64,000 nucleotides of DNA, taken from assembly GCF_900177805.1 (NCBI RefSeq), contig NZ_FXAX01000002.1, positions 434,001 through 498,000 on the forward strand, written 5' to 3'. The position numbers were made by a program, and so were the translations under genes. Within the stretch, counting starts at the first letter, position 1. Every line of letters starts with the position of its first letter. Positions 7,955 to 16,605 of this stretch are shown here, piece by piece. Below the pieces are notes generated by a model. The model searched no databases and was not told where the DNA came from. It saw only the letters and a list, made by a program, of their open reading frames with translations. Origin of the DNA: Fibrobacter sp. UWB13 (GTDB lineage: Bacteria > Fibrobacterota > Fibrobacteria > Fibrobacterales > Fibrobacteraceae).

Positions 7955-9526
7955 ATGGACTTAACAGCAATCAAGAAATACCCGAGTCAAATCACGAGCG
8001 CATTCAAGCGGTTCCCGCTCGCATCGGCGATGGCGTTCTTTACGTTTATCGCGCTGGTCACCAACACAGAATTTGCACAATTCGGCAACGACCATTTCAC
8101 GCGGCTATTCCTATGGCTCGCCATCTACCCCATCGCAGCCATGCTCATCGCCCTCGCGACATCGCTCGTCCAGGAATCCCGAAAAAGCGCAAACGCGCGC
8201 CCACAAGCTATCGCGAGCGGCACATGGTTCTTGCTTTCCATTGCACTTGTTGCAGGCTTGCCACTTGACGACGATCCCTTTTACTTTGGATGTACCGTCA
8301 CCCTCGTTTACCTAATCGCCACCTTTGCAGTTTTTCTCGGACCGTTCTGGAAGCAGCCTAACGAAAACGGCTTCTGGAACTTTTTGCAAAAGAACATCAA
8401 GTCAGCGATAATCGCCATCCTCGTCTCTGCCATTTTACTCGGTGCCCTAGAAGGTTTCGTCTTCGGCTTTGCAGAACTATTCGACACCGACCCCGGCGAA
8501 ATGATTTACCTTTACATTTTCTATTTCTGTGCCAGCGTTGTCGTCCCTATACTTTACTTTTCGGGCGTTCCGTCCATTGACGAATGCATTGAAGAACCGC
8601 CCGCCCTCAATAAGTTCGCATCAAGCACCATCCGATTCCTTTTCGTTCCGGTGCTTGCTATCGGCATCCTCCTCTTTTACGCCTATATTATCAAGTTCAT
8701 CGTCTTGTGGGACATGCCCGACGAAGGAACCGTATCTGCATTCGTCTCGGGATTCATCATTTACTTGCTTGTGCTCATCACCGCCATGCACCCGATGCGA
8801 CTCTCGGCCGAGCAGACCACCGAAAAGAAGCTCCTGAAAATATTCCCCGCCGCATGCATCCCGCTCGTTTTCTTGATGTCTATCGACGTCATGCACATAT
8901 TCATCCAAGAGAGCCTCTCGCCAGAAATCATCTGGGTCATCACAATCAACATTTACTTCTATATCATCATAGCCATCCTGCTGAAAGAAAAAATCCAGCA
9001 CAAATCAAGGTACATCGCCATCGTTTTCTGCGCACTGTTCTTCATCACCACCATCAGCCCGCTAAACGCACACAACATCGCTGATCTCGTAGAACCGAGC
9101 AAAATCGAAAGCGAACTGGCCCAACAAAGCAACACCAAGACAACGCCGATCGAAGAAGACACAACCGCAAAATTCGGCTCCTTCGAAGCGGACATATCAA
9201 ATTCCGACATCATTTCGTTCATCATTCCTAAAGGCGCCAAGGAAGTCGCCATCTTGGACCATTATTTTGACAAAAGTGAATTTGAATACCGGGACGACAC
9301 GATTACCTTCCGGATTACGCTCTCGGAAGATGACGAAAATGCCGCGGATTCCGCAAAAACAAAAAGCAAGGTTTACAATTTCTTCACGACAAAGCAAGAG
9401 CTGAACGATTCGCTCGAATCCATCGCCTCGGACCACGCCGCCATCGGAATCAAAGAACTGCATACGAGCCAATGGTCCGAAACAGGGCGCTCGCTCCGCA
9501 TCAAGGGACTGTTGTTTACTGAGTAA
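7955..9526 (+). CDS. Polytopic membrane protein with DUF4153-like layout
   Basis: The protein (523 residues from this start) has about twelve hydrophobic segments in its first 390 residues, followed by a soluble C-terminal part of about 130 residues. It resembles DUF4153 integral membrane proteins, whose function is not known. The ATG at 7955 is chosen over the one at 7925 because GAGGAGG lies just upstream. The C-terminal domain (NSDIISFIIPKGAKEVAILDHYF onward) probably lies on one side of the inner membrane. It follows rarA by 48 bases but has its own ribosome site. Confidence 0.75.
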   Translation: MDLTAIKKYPSQITSAFKRFPLASAMAFFTFIALVTNTEFAQFGNDHFTRLFLWLAIYPIAAMLIALATSLVQESRKSANARPQAIASGTWFLLSIALVAGLPLDDDPFYFGCTVTLVYLIATFAVFLGPFWKQPNENGFWNFLQKNIKSAIIAILVSAILLGALEGFVFGFAELFDTDPGEMIYLYIFYFCASVVVPILYFSGVPSIDECIEEPPALNKFASSTIRFLFVPVLAIGILLFYAYIIKFIVLWDMPDEGTVSAFVSGFIIYLLVLITAMHPMRLSAEQTTEKKLLKIFPAACIPLVFLMSIDVMHIFIQESLSPEIIWVITINIYFYIIIAILLKEKIQHKSRYIAIVFCALFFITTISPLNAHNIADLVEPSKIESELAQQSNTKTTPIEEDTTAKFGSFEADISNSDIISFIIPKGAKEVAILDHYFDKSEFEYRDDTITFRITLSEDDENAADSAKTKSKVYNFFTTKQELNDSLESIASDHAAIGIKELHTSQWSETGRSLRIKGLLFTE

Positions 9527-9553
9527 ATCGTTATCCTCGACCAACGGGAGGGG

Positions 9554-9577
9554 ATCCAAACAGCTTGGATTAAATTT
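9554..9577 (+). terminator. Weak terminator after the DUF4153-like gene
   Basis: ATCCAA and TTGGAT form a 6-bp stem with a 5-base loop, followed by TAAATTTTT. It lies 28 bases past the stop codon and just before the ahcY promoter. Confidence 0.45.
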
Positions 9578-9582
9578 TTGAC

Positions 9583-9611
9583 TTGACCACAATTATGCAT
9601 ATAACTATATT
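9583..9611 (+). promoter_or_regulatory. Sigma70-type promoter of ahcY
   Basis: TTGACC (9583-9588) and TATATT (9606-9611) are separated by 17 bases. The start would fall near 9618, giving a leader of roughly 54 bases before the ahcY ATG. Confidence 0.6.
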
Positions 9612-9671
9612 TACGCATAAATAAGATTGATAAAATTGCGCGGACGCAAAACCACGCCAAAAGGAAACATT

Positions 9672-11132
9672 ATGGAATACAAAATTAAGGATATCAACCT
9701 TGCGATCGAAGGCCGCAAGGAACTCGACCTCGCCGAAACCGAAATGCCGGGCCTCATGGCACTCCGCAAGGAATATGCAGGCAAGAAGCCGCTCGCTGGC
9801 GCCCGCATCATGGGTAGCCTCCACATGACGGTGCAGACCGCCATCCTCATCGAAACGCTCGTGGACCTCGGTGCAGACGTGCGCTGGGTCTCCTGCAACA
9901 TTTTCAGTACGCAGGACAACGCCGCAGCCGCCGTCGTGGTTGGCAAGAACGGCAGCGTGAGCAATCCGCAGGGCGTGCCTGTTTTCGCCTGGAAGGGTGA
10001 ATCCTTGGAAGAATACTGGGAAAACACCGCCCGCGCACTCGTGTGGCCGGACGGCAAGACCGCCGACCTCATCGTCGATGACGGTGGCGACGCTACCATG
10101 CTCGTGACCTGCGGTGCAGAATTCGAAGACGCCGGCAAGGTGCCTGAATTTAACCCGGAAACCGACAGCGAAGAATGGGGCGTGTTCCTCGCCACCTGCC
10201 GCAAGATTTTCGAAAAGGATCCGAAGCAGTGGACCCGCGCCCGCGAAGCATTGAAGGGCGTTTCCGAAGAAACCACTACCGGCGTGCATCGCTTGTACCA
10301 GATGGCACAGGCCAAGCGCCTCAAGTTCCCGGCCATCAACGTGAACGATTCCGTGACCAAGTCCAAGTTCGACAACCTCTACGGCTGCCGCCACTCCCTC
10401 ATCGACGGCATCAACCGCGCCACCGACGTGATGATGGCAGGCAAGATCGCAGTCGTGTGCGGCTACGGCGACGTGGGTAAGGGCTGCGCCCAGTCCCTCC
10501 GCGGTCAGGGCGCTCGCGTGATTATCACCGAAATCGACCCGATTTGCGCACTCCAGGCTGCCATGGAAGGCTACGAAGTCAAGACCCTCGACGAAGTCGT
10601 GAGCATGGCCGACATCTTCGTGACCACCACCGGCAACACCGGCATCATCTCTGCCGCCCAGATGGAAAAGATGAAGAACCGCGCCATCGTCGGTAACATC
10701 GGCCACTTCGACAACGAAATCGACATGGCAGGCCTCAAGAAGATTCCGGGCATCAAGCGTAACGAAATCAAGCCGCAGTACGACGAATGGATTTTCCCCG
10801 ACGGTCACAGCATCCTCGTGCTCGCCGAAGGCCGCCTCCTCAACCTCGGCTGCGCTACTGGTCACCCGAGCTTCGTGATGAGCGCAAGCTTCACGAACCA
10901 GACCATCGCACAGATCGACCTCTGGCTCAACGCCCAGGGCAAGGACACCGTCGCCGGCATCAAGTACGAAAGCGGCGTCGTGTACACGCTCCCGAAGATT
11001 CTCGACGAAAAGGTCGCTCGCCTCCACCTCGAAAAGCTCGGCGTTCACCTCACCCGCCTCACGCAGGCTCAGGCCGACTACATCGGCGTGCCGGTCGAAG
11101 GCCCGTACAAGGCGGATCACTACCGCTACTAG
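9672..11132 (+). CDS. ahcY: Adenosylhomocysteinase
   Basis: This enzyme splits S-adenosylhomocysteine into homocysteine and adenosine using bound NAD, closing the methyl cycle. The 486-residue protein starts [20 protein letters not shown] at an ATG with AAGGAAA upstream. Key stretches are [36 protein letters not shown], the NAD-binding [20 protein letters not shown] (about residues 272-291) and [15 protein letters not shown], and it ends KADHYRY. The segment around [20 protein letters not shown] is the roughly 40-residue insertion seen in the longer plant/bacterial form. No SAH riboswitch could be recognised in its short leader. Confidence 0.98.
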   Translation: MEYKIKDINLAIEGRKELDLAETEMPGLMALRKEYAGKKPLAGARIMGSLHMTVQTAILIETLVDLGADVRWVSCNIFSTQDNAAAAVVVGKNGSVSNPQGVPVFAWKGESLEEYWENTARALVWPDGKTADLIVDDGGDATMLVTCGAEFEDAGKVPEFNPETDSEEWGVFLATCRKIFEKDPKQWTRAREALKGVSEETTTGVHRLYQMAQAKRLKFPAINVNDSVTKSKFDNLYGCRHSLIDGINRATDVMMAGKIAVVCGYGDVGKGCAQSLRGQGARVIITEIDPICALQAAMEGYEVKTLDEVVSMADIFVTTTGNTGIISAAQMEKMKNRAIVGNIGHFDNEIDMAGLKKIPGIKRNEIKPQYDEWIFPDGHSILVLAEGRLLNLGCATGHPSFVMSASFTNQTIAQIDLWLNAQGKDTVAGIKYESGVVYTLPKILDEKVARLHLEKLGVHLTRLTQAQADYIGVPVEGPYKADHYRY

Positions 11133-11178
11133 TCGAGAGGTCGCCAGCTTCGCTGGCTACAGACGAAAGAAGTGTCAT

Positions 11179-11190
11179 GCGAGAATCGCG
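11179..11190. repeat. Short palindromic element GCGAGAATCGCG (copy 2)
   Basis: A 12-base copy of the same GCGA-GAA-TCGC hairpin found at 7909 and 43031. It lies in a hairpin-rich spacer after ahcY that also contains GCCAGC-TTC-GCTGGC at about 11144-11158. Confidence 0.5.
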
Positions 11191-11258
11191 GCCGGCAAGT
11201 GCCGCGAGACGCAAAAGCGACAAGCGTGACTCAAGATGCGCGGCACTTTATACAAAAC

Positions 11259-11286
11259 GGGGCTCCATAAGGAGCCCTATTTTTTT
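11259..11286 (+). terminator. Rho-independent terminator between converging transcripts
   Basis: GGGCTCC (11260-11266) and GGAGCCC (11271-11277) enclose an ATAA loop, followed by TATTTTTTT on the plus strand. It can end ahcY transcription and, on the other strand, lies ten bases past the stop of the small gene at 11288. Confidence 0.85.
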
Positions 11287-11287
11287 A

Positions 11288-11500
11288 TTAACGATTCCAA
11301 CCGGAATGCCCATCGCCGTAGACGACACCACCGCCGCCATCATCATAACCGCCCAACGACGAAGTGCTTTTCACGCCCAACCACCCACGCATACGCTTGA
11401 TGCGCGCAGAAGAAGGAGTCTGGGACGAAGCTGCAGAGGCTTGCTCCGAGGAAGCGGCTTTATCGGCCGGGGATTGTTTATTGGTTAGAGAATCGGGCAT
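11288..11500 (-). CDS. Small hypothetical protein, glycine-rich tail
   Basis: A 70-residue reading frame (MPDSLTNKQSPADKAASSEQ...) begins one base after the stop of the DUF6941-type gene, with GGAAAAG just upstream, so translation is probably coupled. The first half is rich in serine, alanine and glutamine, the middle is basic, and the end is glycine/aspartate rich. It ends just before a strong terminator. No family is recognised; the start and reality of the protein are moderately supported by its fit between neighbour and terminator. Confidence 0.5.
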   Translation of the reverse strand: MPDSLTNKQSPADKAASSEQASAASSQTPSSARIKRMRGWLGVKSTSSLGGYDDGGGGVVYGDGHSGWNR

Positions 11501-11501
11501 A

Positions 11502-11906
11502 TTACTTTTCCGCATTAACAATAGAAAATTTTCCAAGTTCTGCTACGAGCTCCATGGAATCTTTCCTATAAATGTTCAGCCGAATTTCAGACGGACCATT
11601 CAACATCAAAGCAATACTCATCGGAATCTGCAAATTTGACGCTCCGTCCTTCTTTATTTCAAGAGTCAATTCAGGAGTGTGAACCACGCCATTATCGACT
11701 TCAACCTTGACAGTATAAAAACCCGCATCAATAGCGCGATCCACCTTTAGCGCAAAATAGACTCCGAAAAACAGCGGGTTATTCCATCGATTTTCCTGCG
11801 GAATGTTATTTTCAATAACATCCGTACCAAACACGCCAATAAGCATGAACTTGCCCGTGTTTTCCTGGCGAATCTGCTCGCACAACACAAAAGACTTTAC
11901 TTGCAT
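11502..11906 (-). CDS. DUF6941-like hypothetical protein
   Basis: The 134-residue soluble protein opens MQVKSFVLCEQIRQENTGKF and contains LIGVFGTDVIENNIP, the kind of start seen in DUF6941 proteins, which have no known function. It looks like a compact all-beta domain with no signal peptide or membrane helix. GAGGT upstream of the ATG at 11906 supports the start. It is followed directly by the 70-residue gene. Confidence 0.65.
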   Translation of the reverse strand: MQVKSFVLCEQIRQENTGKFMLIGVFGTDVIENNIPQENRWNNPLFFGVYFALKVDRAIDAGFYTVKVEVDNGVVHTPELTLEIKKDGASNLQIPMSIALMLNGPSEIRLNIYRKDSMELVAELGKFSIVNAEK

Positions 11907-12208
11907 TCTAAACCTCCATCAAAGCAGGCTGAGCAAAGGAAGACAACTCAGCTTTTTCGTTGATTGCAGCATTATTAATCGCCATGATCCCGGCCGCTTT
12001 AAAATCGTCAGTATTCAAATGGCAATGTAGCACTTTATTGTTGTGGATAAGTCGCCCGGTAAGGAATGGCGAACTGACCCCCGAAAATGGACTTCGTTTA
12101 AAATTTTAAACAAAGGTCGGACTTTCAACACGAAAGTTCTACATAGCCTTTAGATAACCTTTGATAAAACATCTGCGTTTTTAGCATGTACGCAGAAAGG
12201 AGAAAATA
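11907..12208. other. Spacer with AT palindrome and hairpin
   Basis: Between the divergent genes at 11906 and 12209 there is no well supported gene. A possible 41-codon minus-strand frame (12033-11908, GTG start) abuts the DUF6941 gene but lacks a ribosome site. The 16-bp perfect palindrome GTTTAAAATTTTAAAC lies at 12096-12111, and ACTTTC-AACAC-GAAAGT forms a small hairpin at 12121-12137. Confidence 0.5.
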
Positions 12209-12373
12209 ATGTACAATACCGCCAATGGCACCGTCACCGATGCTGAAGCCGCCGAAATCGATTCCCTCAACAACAAAATTTGGAAAAACTTCTGGAGCAT
12301 CCCCCGAGAAAAGCGAACCAAAGCCGATTGGGAAAAGTTGCTTGATATCCAGATATTGGTAAAAAAGAGATAA
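12209..12373 (+). CDS. Small hypothetical protein (54 aa)
   Basis: An ATG preceded by the strong site GAAAGGAGAAAATA opens a 54-codon frame, MYNTANGTVTDAEAAEIDSL..., ending in ILVKKR. The protein is soluble, tryptophan-containing (NKIWKNFWSIPREKRTKADW) and probably helical. Codon choice resembles neighbouring genes. No family is recognised. The next gene starts 112 bases downstream with its own ribosome site. Confidence 0.6.
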   Translation: MYNTANGTVTDAEAAEIDSLNNKIWKNFWSIPREKRTKADWEKLLDIQILVKKR

Positions 12374-12485
12374 CCAAACTACACTCATCCCCCCATCCCA
12401 CACAAAATATTTACAGACAACTTGTTTTTCATAGAAAAGAATTTGTAAATTTGTAGCGCATCATACGCAAAAAGGAGGAACAAAT

Positions 12486-12998
12486 ATGAAAAAGATTATC
12501 TTGGTTTTGTGCCTTTTAGCAAGCATTAGCTTTGCACAAAAGACTGGCATTTTCGTCGGACTCGGCAGTGGTTACCACGGCTTAGTCGGCGTAGAAGAAA
12601 CATTCCTAGACGACCATTTATCTGTAAACGCACACTGGCTCGGTTACGATTCCGACTACGATTTCATGGGCGGTATCGGTATTGCCTATCGTTTTAACGG
12701 TCTCACAGGTCCGTACGTTTTCCACTCTTCTGAATGGCTTACGGGTAGAACTAACGATCACATATACCACGAAGAACTCGGTGGCGTAAAGGAAGAACGA
12801 TTCAATTACTGGCGTCTTGTATTCGGTTTCGGTCTACAGCACATGTTCACTAAAAACTTGGGCGTTTTCCTTGAAATCGGGTTCCAATTCTTTGCAGGTG
12901 AAGGCGGTTACTACACGTACCTCGACATGGATGACGGTGGCCTCAGCAACAAAGAAATCGTCTTTCCAGCAGCATTCGGTTTGACAGTACAATTCTAA
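12486..12998 (+). CDS. Hypothetical outer-membrane beta-barrel-type protein
   Basis: The 170-residue protein has a clear signal peptide (MKKIILVLCLLASISFA) and then alternating hydrophobic and glycine/aromatic residues, ending FPAAFGLTVQF with the terminal phenylalanine typical of outer-membrane barrels. AGGAGG lies upstream of the ATG. It is probably a small outer-membrane protein; no named family is recognised. Confidence 0.7.
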   Translation: MKKIILVLCLLASISFAQKTGIFVGLGSGYHGLVGVEETFLDDHLSVNAHWLGYDSDYDFMGGIGIAYRFNGLTGPYVFHSSEWLTGRTNDHIYHEELGGVKEERFNYWRLVFGFGLQHMFTKNLGVFLEIGFQFFAGEGGYYTYLDMDDGGLSNKEIVFPAAFGLTVQF

Positions 12999-13121
12999 CA
13001 CATTCTGAATTTTCCGCAATTTTGTCCAATTTTTCCATTTACTCCTTCGTATAGATTTCGGGCATAACCGCGACACAGTTTGCAAAAGTCGCGAACGAAA
13101 CACTAACATAGGAGTAAAATC

Positions 13122-13526
13122 ATGGAAAAAGCTATTCTTGGCGACGATATTTTCAAAAAATTCAACGAGGGCGAGCTCAGGCTTCCGGGCAAAACGATCG
13201 CTTTCAGGGATATCGCCTGGTCCAAGCACCCGACTTTTGAGGGCGTAGAACTCAAGCATATCATCACCGCGAAAGAAACCAGCGGCACGTTCAGCTATCA
13301 TTTGGTAAGGATCGCGCCAAACAAGAGCATCAAAACGCACATTCACGAAACCCAGCTCGAAACTCACGAAGTCATCACAGGGAACGGAATTTGCATCAAT
13401 GACGGCACCAAGCTTGAGTACACTCCGGGCGTCATCTCGATTATGCCGGCGAAGGTCCCGCACCAAGTAGACGCAGGCGACCAGGGGCTTTATCTGTTCG
13501 CAAAGTTCATGCCAGCTCTGTGCTAG
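13122..13526 (+). CDS. Cupin-domain protein
   Basis: The 134-residue protein is a single cupin barrel. Motif 1 is seen as KTHIHETQLETHEVITG, with metal-binding histidines and a glutamate, and motif 2 as IMPAKVPHQVDAG. Such proteins bind a metal and small molecules; the ligand cannot be told. The neighbour at 13562 on the opposite strand is an AraC regulator that also has a cupin sensor domain, and the two genes converge with a 35-base gap. GGAG lies upstream of the ATG. Confidence 0.85.
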   Translation: MEKAILGDDIFKKFNEGELRLPGKTIAFRDIAWSKHPTFEGVELKHIITAKETSGTFSYHLVRIAPNKSIKTHIHETQLETHEVITGNGICINDGTKLEYTPGVISIMPAKVPHQVDAGDQGLYLFAKFMPALC

Positions 13527-13561
13527 GAGATTGCGTTGCCTTATGGTCTCGCAATGACGTA
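13527..13561. repeat. GTCATTGCGAG-type REP-like unit
   Basis: The spacer between the converging cupin and AraC genes reads, on the minus strand, ACGTCATTGCGAGACC...AACGCAATCTCC, an imperfect hairpin. It resembles GTCATTGCGAG...GCAATCTCC elements found in many bacterial genomes and belongs with the units at 25600, 33258 and 58375. Confidence 0.5.
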
Positions 13562-14197
13562 TTAGTCTTCCGTCTTCACAGCACGTTTATATTCTTTTGG
13601 AGAAAGGCCGACAACTTTTTTAAAGCAACGGTCCATGTGGCTTTGGTCGTAAAATCCGGCGTCAAACGTCACCTCAGCTGCGGGCCTTTCTTCTAGCATT
13701 TTTTGCGCCTTACGGACTTTGCACTGCATTTGGAACTGGTGCGGCGTAAGTCCGAAGGCCTTTTTGAATTCACGGATCATGTGAAACGGGCTGATGCACG
13801 CGTCATGCGCCATCTGCTCTATTAGGTAAATGTTCTCGGGATTTTCGAGAATGCTTTTTTGCAATTCATCTAACCGCGCAACTGTACTTTCATAACCTCG
13901 CGCGCAGTTCTCAGCAACAATCTCGTCGGAGTCCAAAGCGGTACACAGTACCACCATCGAATAGCATTCATCGCCTATGGTCTTGATTTCGTGCAACGTA
14001 TTCGGCGGAATCAGGAATTGTTCCCCGGCGCCGTAAATTTTTGCTTCGCCGTTCAGTACAATGCAAACGCGACCTTCTTCAATATAGCCCACAGTCATGT
14101 GCCCGGTATGCGTGTGCGGCGGGTACGACTTGCGCCAATCCTTGTAACGCACACATTCAATCCGGTCATTCTTTTTGCTATACGAAATCTCACTCAT
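13562..14197 (-). CDS. AraC-family transcriptional regulator with cupin sensor
   Basis: The 211-residue protein has an N-terminal cupin sensor (PPHTHTGHMTVGYIEEGRV, about residues 26-44) and a C-terminal pair of helix-turn-helix motifs (IEQMAHDACISPFHMIREFK and EVTFDAGFYDQSHMDRCFKK, ending VGLSPKEYKRAV). It is somewhat shorter than typical 260-300 residue relatives. It converges with the cupin gene and diverges from the SGNH hydrolase gene at 14266, either of which could be a target; the effector is unknown. Confidence 0.9.
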   Translation of the reverse strand: MSEISYSKKNDRIECVRYKDWRKSYPPHTHTGHMTVGYIEEGRVCIVLNGEAKIYGAGEQFLIPPNTLHEIKTIGDECYSMVVLCTALDSDEIVAENCARGYESTVARLDELQKSILENPENIYLIEQMAHDACISPFHMIREFKKAFGLTPHQFQMQCKVRKAQKMLEERPAAEVTFDAGFYDQSHMDRCFKKVVGLSPKEYKRAVKTED

Positions 14198-14265
14198 TTT
14201 CTACCTAGCAGGGCAACGGCAAATTAGCTATTTTTGATGCATCGTCAACAATTCGCGGAGTCAAT

Positions 14266-15465
14266 ATGCCAGAGAAATTTTCAAAATGGGTCGCATGCTG
14301 GGGCAACGCCACCTCCATTACAGACCGCAAAGAAGCAACTTACGCTAAAGATTTAACGCTCCGCTATCCGATTCGCGCCTGCTTTTCAGGGAGCAAGTTG
14401 CGTTTCCATTTTTCAAACCTCACGGGCACAGAGTCCGTACAAATTAGCGAAGCATACGTCGCAAAGTCTGCGCAATCCACAAACACCGCGCAGTCTTCTA
14501 CGACATCCGAAAAGCCCGCGAGCATTTCAGCATATTCTCCGTGCGCAATTACATTCGGCGGCCGCGCATCCGCCACCATCCCTGCCGGCGAAGAAATCCT
14601 GAGCGACGAAATCGCATTCGACGTGACCGCAGGCGAAACATTCGATGTCAGCCTCTACTTCGCCGATTTCACGCAGATGAATGCCGGCACAGCCATTACG
14701 GGCCCGCTTTCTGGCGGCAAGTACAGCTACGGCAATTTCGCCAAAAGCGCGACTCTCCCCGATGACCTCACGCGCAAAACGAACTGGATTTATTTCCTCA
14801 ATACGATTGACATTTTCACCGAAGAAAAGAACTTCGCACTTGTCTGCTTCGGCGATTCCATCACGGCACAGGATTGGCCCGATTACCTGACGCTCCGTTG
14901 CGCACGCGAAGGGTTCAACAATGTCGCCATCATTCGTCGCGCGGTGAGCGGCACACGTATCCTCCGCGAATACAGCTGCATCACCTACGCCGCTTACGGT
15001 CTCAAAGGCGCCACGCGATTCCCGATTGAAATGAATGTCGCAGGTGCCCGCACGGTCATCGTGCAACACGGCATCAACGACATCATCCACCCTGTCGGTA
15101 TTGAAGTCAACAAGTTCCGTCCGTGGAGCGACATGCCCACTGCAGACGACCTCATCAACGGCGTGCGCTCGCTCTACATCACGCACGCGCGCAAGCTCGG
15201 CCTCAAGATTTATAGCGGCACGCTCCTCCCGATTTACGGCTGGCGCACCTACAACGAAAACCGCGATATCATCCGCACGGCATTCAACGAATGGCTCCGC
15301 ACCGCACCGGATTTCGACGGTTGTGTAGACTTTGACAAGGCTGTGCGTGGTCACGACGATCCGAAAGCATTTGCCGCCGGATTCGACTCGGGCGATCACT
15401 TGCACCCGAGCGCTAAAGCCTACGAAGCAATGGCAGAATGCGTCCCCGAAGAATTGCTGAAATAA
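14266..15465 (+). CDS. SGNH/GDSL-family hydrolase, cytosolic form
   Basis: The 399-residue protein has no signal peptide. An N-terminal beta-rich region of about 190 residues precedes the SGNH domain, in which FGDSITAQDWP holds the catalytic serine, GINDI is block III, and DSGDHLHPSAKAYE holds the Asp-x-x-His pair. The family removes acyl groups from sugars, lipids or other esters; in Fibrobacter, carbohydrate deacetylation is plausible but not shown. The gene diverges from the AraC regulator. Confidence 0.88.
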   Translation: MPEKFSKWVACWGNATSITDRKEATYAKDLTLRYPIRACFSGSKLRFHFSNLTGTESVQISEAYVAKSAQSTNTAQSSTTSEKPASISAYSPCAITFGGRASATIPAGEEILSDEIAFDVTAGETFDVSLYFADFTQMNAGTAITGPLSGGKYSYGNFAKSATLPDDLTRKTNWIYFLNTIDIFTEEKNFALVCFGDSITAQDWPDYLTLRCAREGFNNVAIIRRAVSGTRILREYSCITYAAYGLKGATRFPIEMNVAGARTVIVQHGINDIIHPVGIEVNKFRPWSDMPTADDLINGVRSLYITHARKLGLKIYSGTLLPIYGWRTYNENRDIIRTAFNEWLRTAPDFDGCVDFDKAVRGHDDPKAFAAGFDSGDHLHPSAKAYEAMAECVPEELLK

Positions 15466-15503
15466 ATTTGACACCTGACACGTTAATTATTTATTTTAAA
15501 AGC

Positions 15504-16529
15504 ATGAGCTTGAAAGAATCCATTAAGCAACTTCAAAAACGGGAGCATATCACGCAAGACGAACTTTTGCGCCGTCTTGGCTGTTCCCGCAGTGGGCTTA
15601 TGGATCACGCAACTACCGATGCGCAAGCCGCATTCCAGCTCGCATTCGGGAGCGACTCCAGCATCTCCGAGACACCAACGTTCGTCAAAGGAAATCTCGA
15701 AAAAATTTTAATGTGGGTTCGTAAGTTCCCCACCCGCGCATTGCAAAAGAAGGGCCACATTCCCGAGAACGTCAAAGATGCAGACCTCGTTCGCGCTGTG
15801 TTCAAGTTCATGCAAATCGGAAGCATCGCCGGATTCGAAAACTATTACGGCGCCACATTGCAATCTGCAAATCCGCAGACTTACGCCGCATGGATCCGTC
15901 TCGGAGAACTCCAAGTCAAGCGTTTGGCAACGGACTACACGCCGGACCGCAAGGCAATTATCTCTAACTTGAAATTTTTGCGAACAAACGTATTTTTGTC
16001 CAACCAGAGCATTCGCAAAATTGCACGCGAAGTGCTAAACAACTGCGGCATTGAATACGTCGAAGTAGAACCTTTCCTCACGGCTCCCACGCCCGTTTGT
16101 GCATTCTACTGGAGAGGTTCACGCCCCGTCATCCAGTTCCCGACAACCAAGATGGAAGATTCCAAATTCCTGGAAGCATTGTTCCACGCGGTCGGGCACT
16201 TGCTTTTGCACCCCAAGCACACCTCATGCCTGCAACTCGGCGCATTCTCGCAACAAGCTCTCTTGCAACCCGCCCAAACACCCGAATTGCTCGCCGCCCG
16301 TCCCGAAGACATTCTCGAACTTGAAGCATCGCACTTCGCACAAGACCTCCTCCTCTCTGAAGCCGAAGAGTGCGAACTCATCTGCTGCGGTCGCTTTAAC
16401 GAACGCCGTTGCATCGAGCATTTTTCCGGCGTATTCCACGTACGCCCGAGCATCCTTGTCGAGCGCTTGCAACAGCAAGGCAAGCTCCATCGCCGCACAC
16501 TCCTAAACGATTTCAAAATAGCTGTATAA
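15504..16529 (+). CDS. HTH protein with ImmA/IrrE-like domain, catalytic glutamate replaced
   Basis: The 341-residue protein starts with a helix-turn-helix-like segment (HITQDELLRRLGCSRSGLMD, about residues 14-33) and ends in an ImmA/IrrE-type domain. The zinc motif expected as HExGH reads HAVGH (residues 228-232), while the downstream LELEASHFAQDLLLS keeps the family pattern. ImmA/IrrE proteases cleave repressors; loss of the glutamate predicts no proteolysis. The ATG at 15504 is preferred because upstream frame overlaps the hydrolase end; TTGACA at 15468-15473 may be its -35 box. No Shine-Dalgarno site is visible. Confidence 0.78.
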   Translation: MSLKESIKQLQKREHITQDELLRRLGCSRSGLMDHATTDAQAAFQLAFGSDSSISETPTFVKGNLEKILMWVRKFPTRALQKKGHIPENVKDADLVRAVFKFMQIGSIAGFENYYGATLQSANPQTYAAWIRLGELQVKRLATDYTPDRKAIISNLKFLRTNVFLSNQSIRKIAREVLNNCGIEYVEVEPFLTAPTPVCAFYWRGSRPVIQFPTTKMEDSKFLEALFHAVGHLLLHPKHTSCLQLGAFSQQALLQPAQTPELLAARPEDILELEASHFAQDLLLSEAEECELICCGRFNERRCIEHFSGVFHVRPSILVERLQQQGKLHRRTLLNDFKIAV

Positions 16530-16554
16530 AAAAAACGCGGACATCAAGCCCGCG
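16528..16554 (-). terminator. Terminator after the outer-membrane protein gene (minus strand)
   Basis: On the minus strand CGCGGGC and GTCCGCG pair (one G-U) around a 5-base loop, followed by eight T. It overlaps the stop codon of the plus-strand HTH gene. Confidence 0.75.
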
Positions 16555-16605
16555 CTTTACCAACAGCCCCTGCGCGCATCTCGACACGCAGGTTCTTTCT
16601 ACAAA

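Noticed and set aside
9612-9671. Possible SAH or SAM riboswitch in the ahcY leader
   Set aside because: The leader is only about 54 bases and no known SAH/SAM riboswitch core could be matched.
9570-11120. Long open frame on the minus strand opposite ahcY, and similar long frames opposite rpoB, murJ, rng and tuf
   Set aside because: They lie fully antisense to well-identified genes, have no family motifs or ribosome sites, and arise from codon bias that keeps stop codons out of the opposite strand.
11908-12033. 41-codon minus-strand frame (GTG start) directly before the DUF6941-like gene
   Set aside because: There is no ribosome site before the GTG or the internal ATG, and no recognisable family; kept only as a note in the spacer entry.
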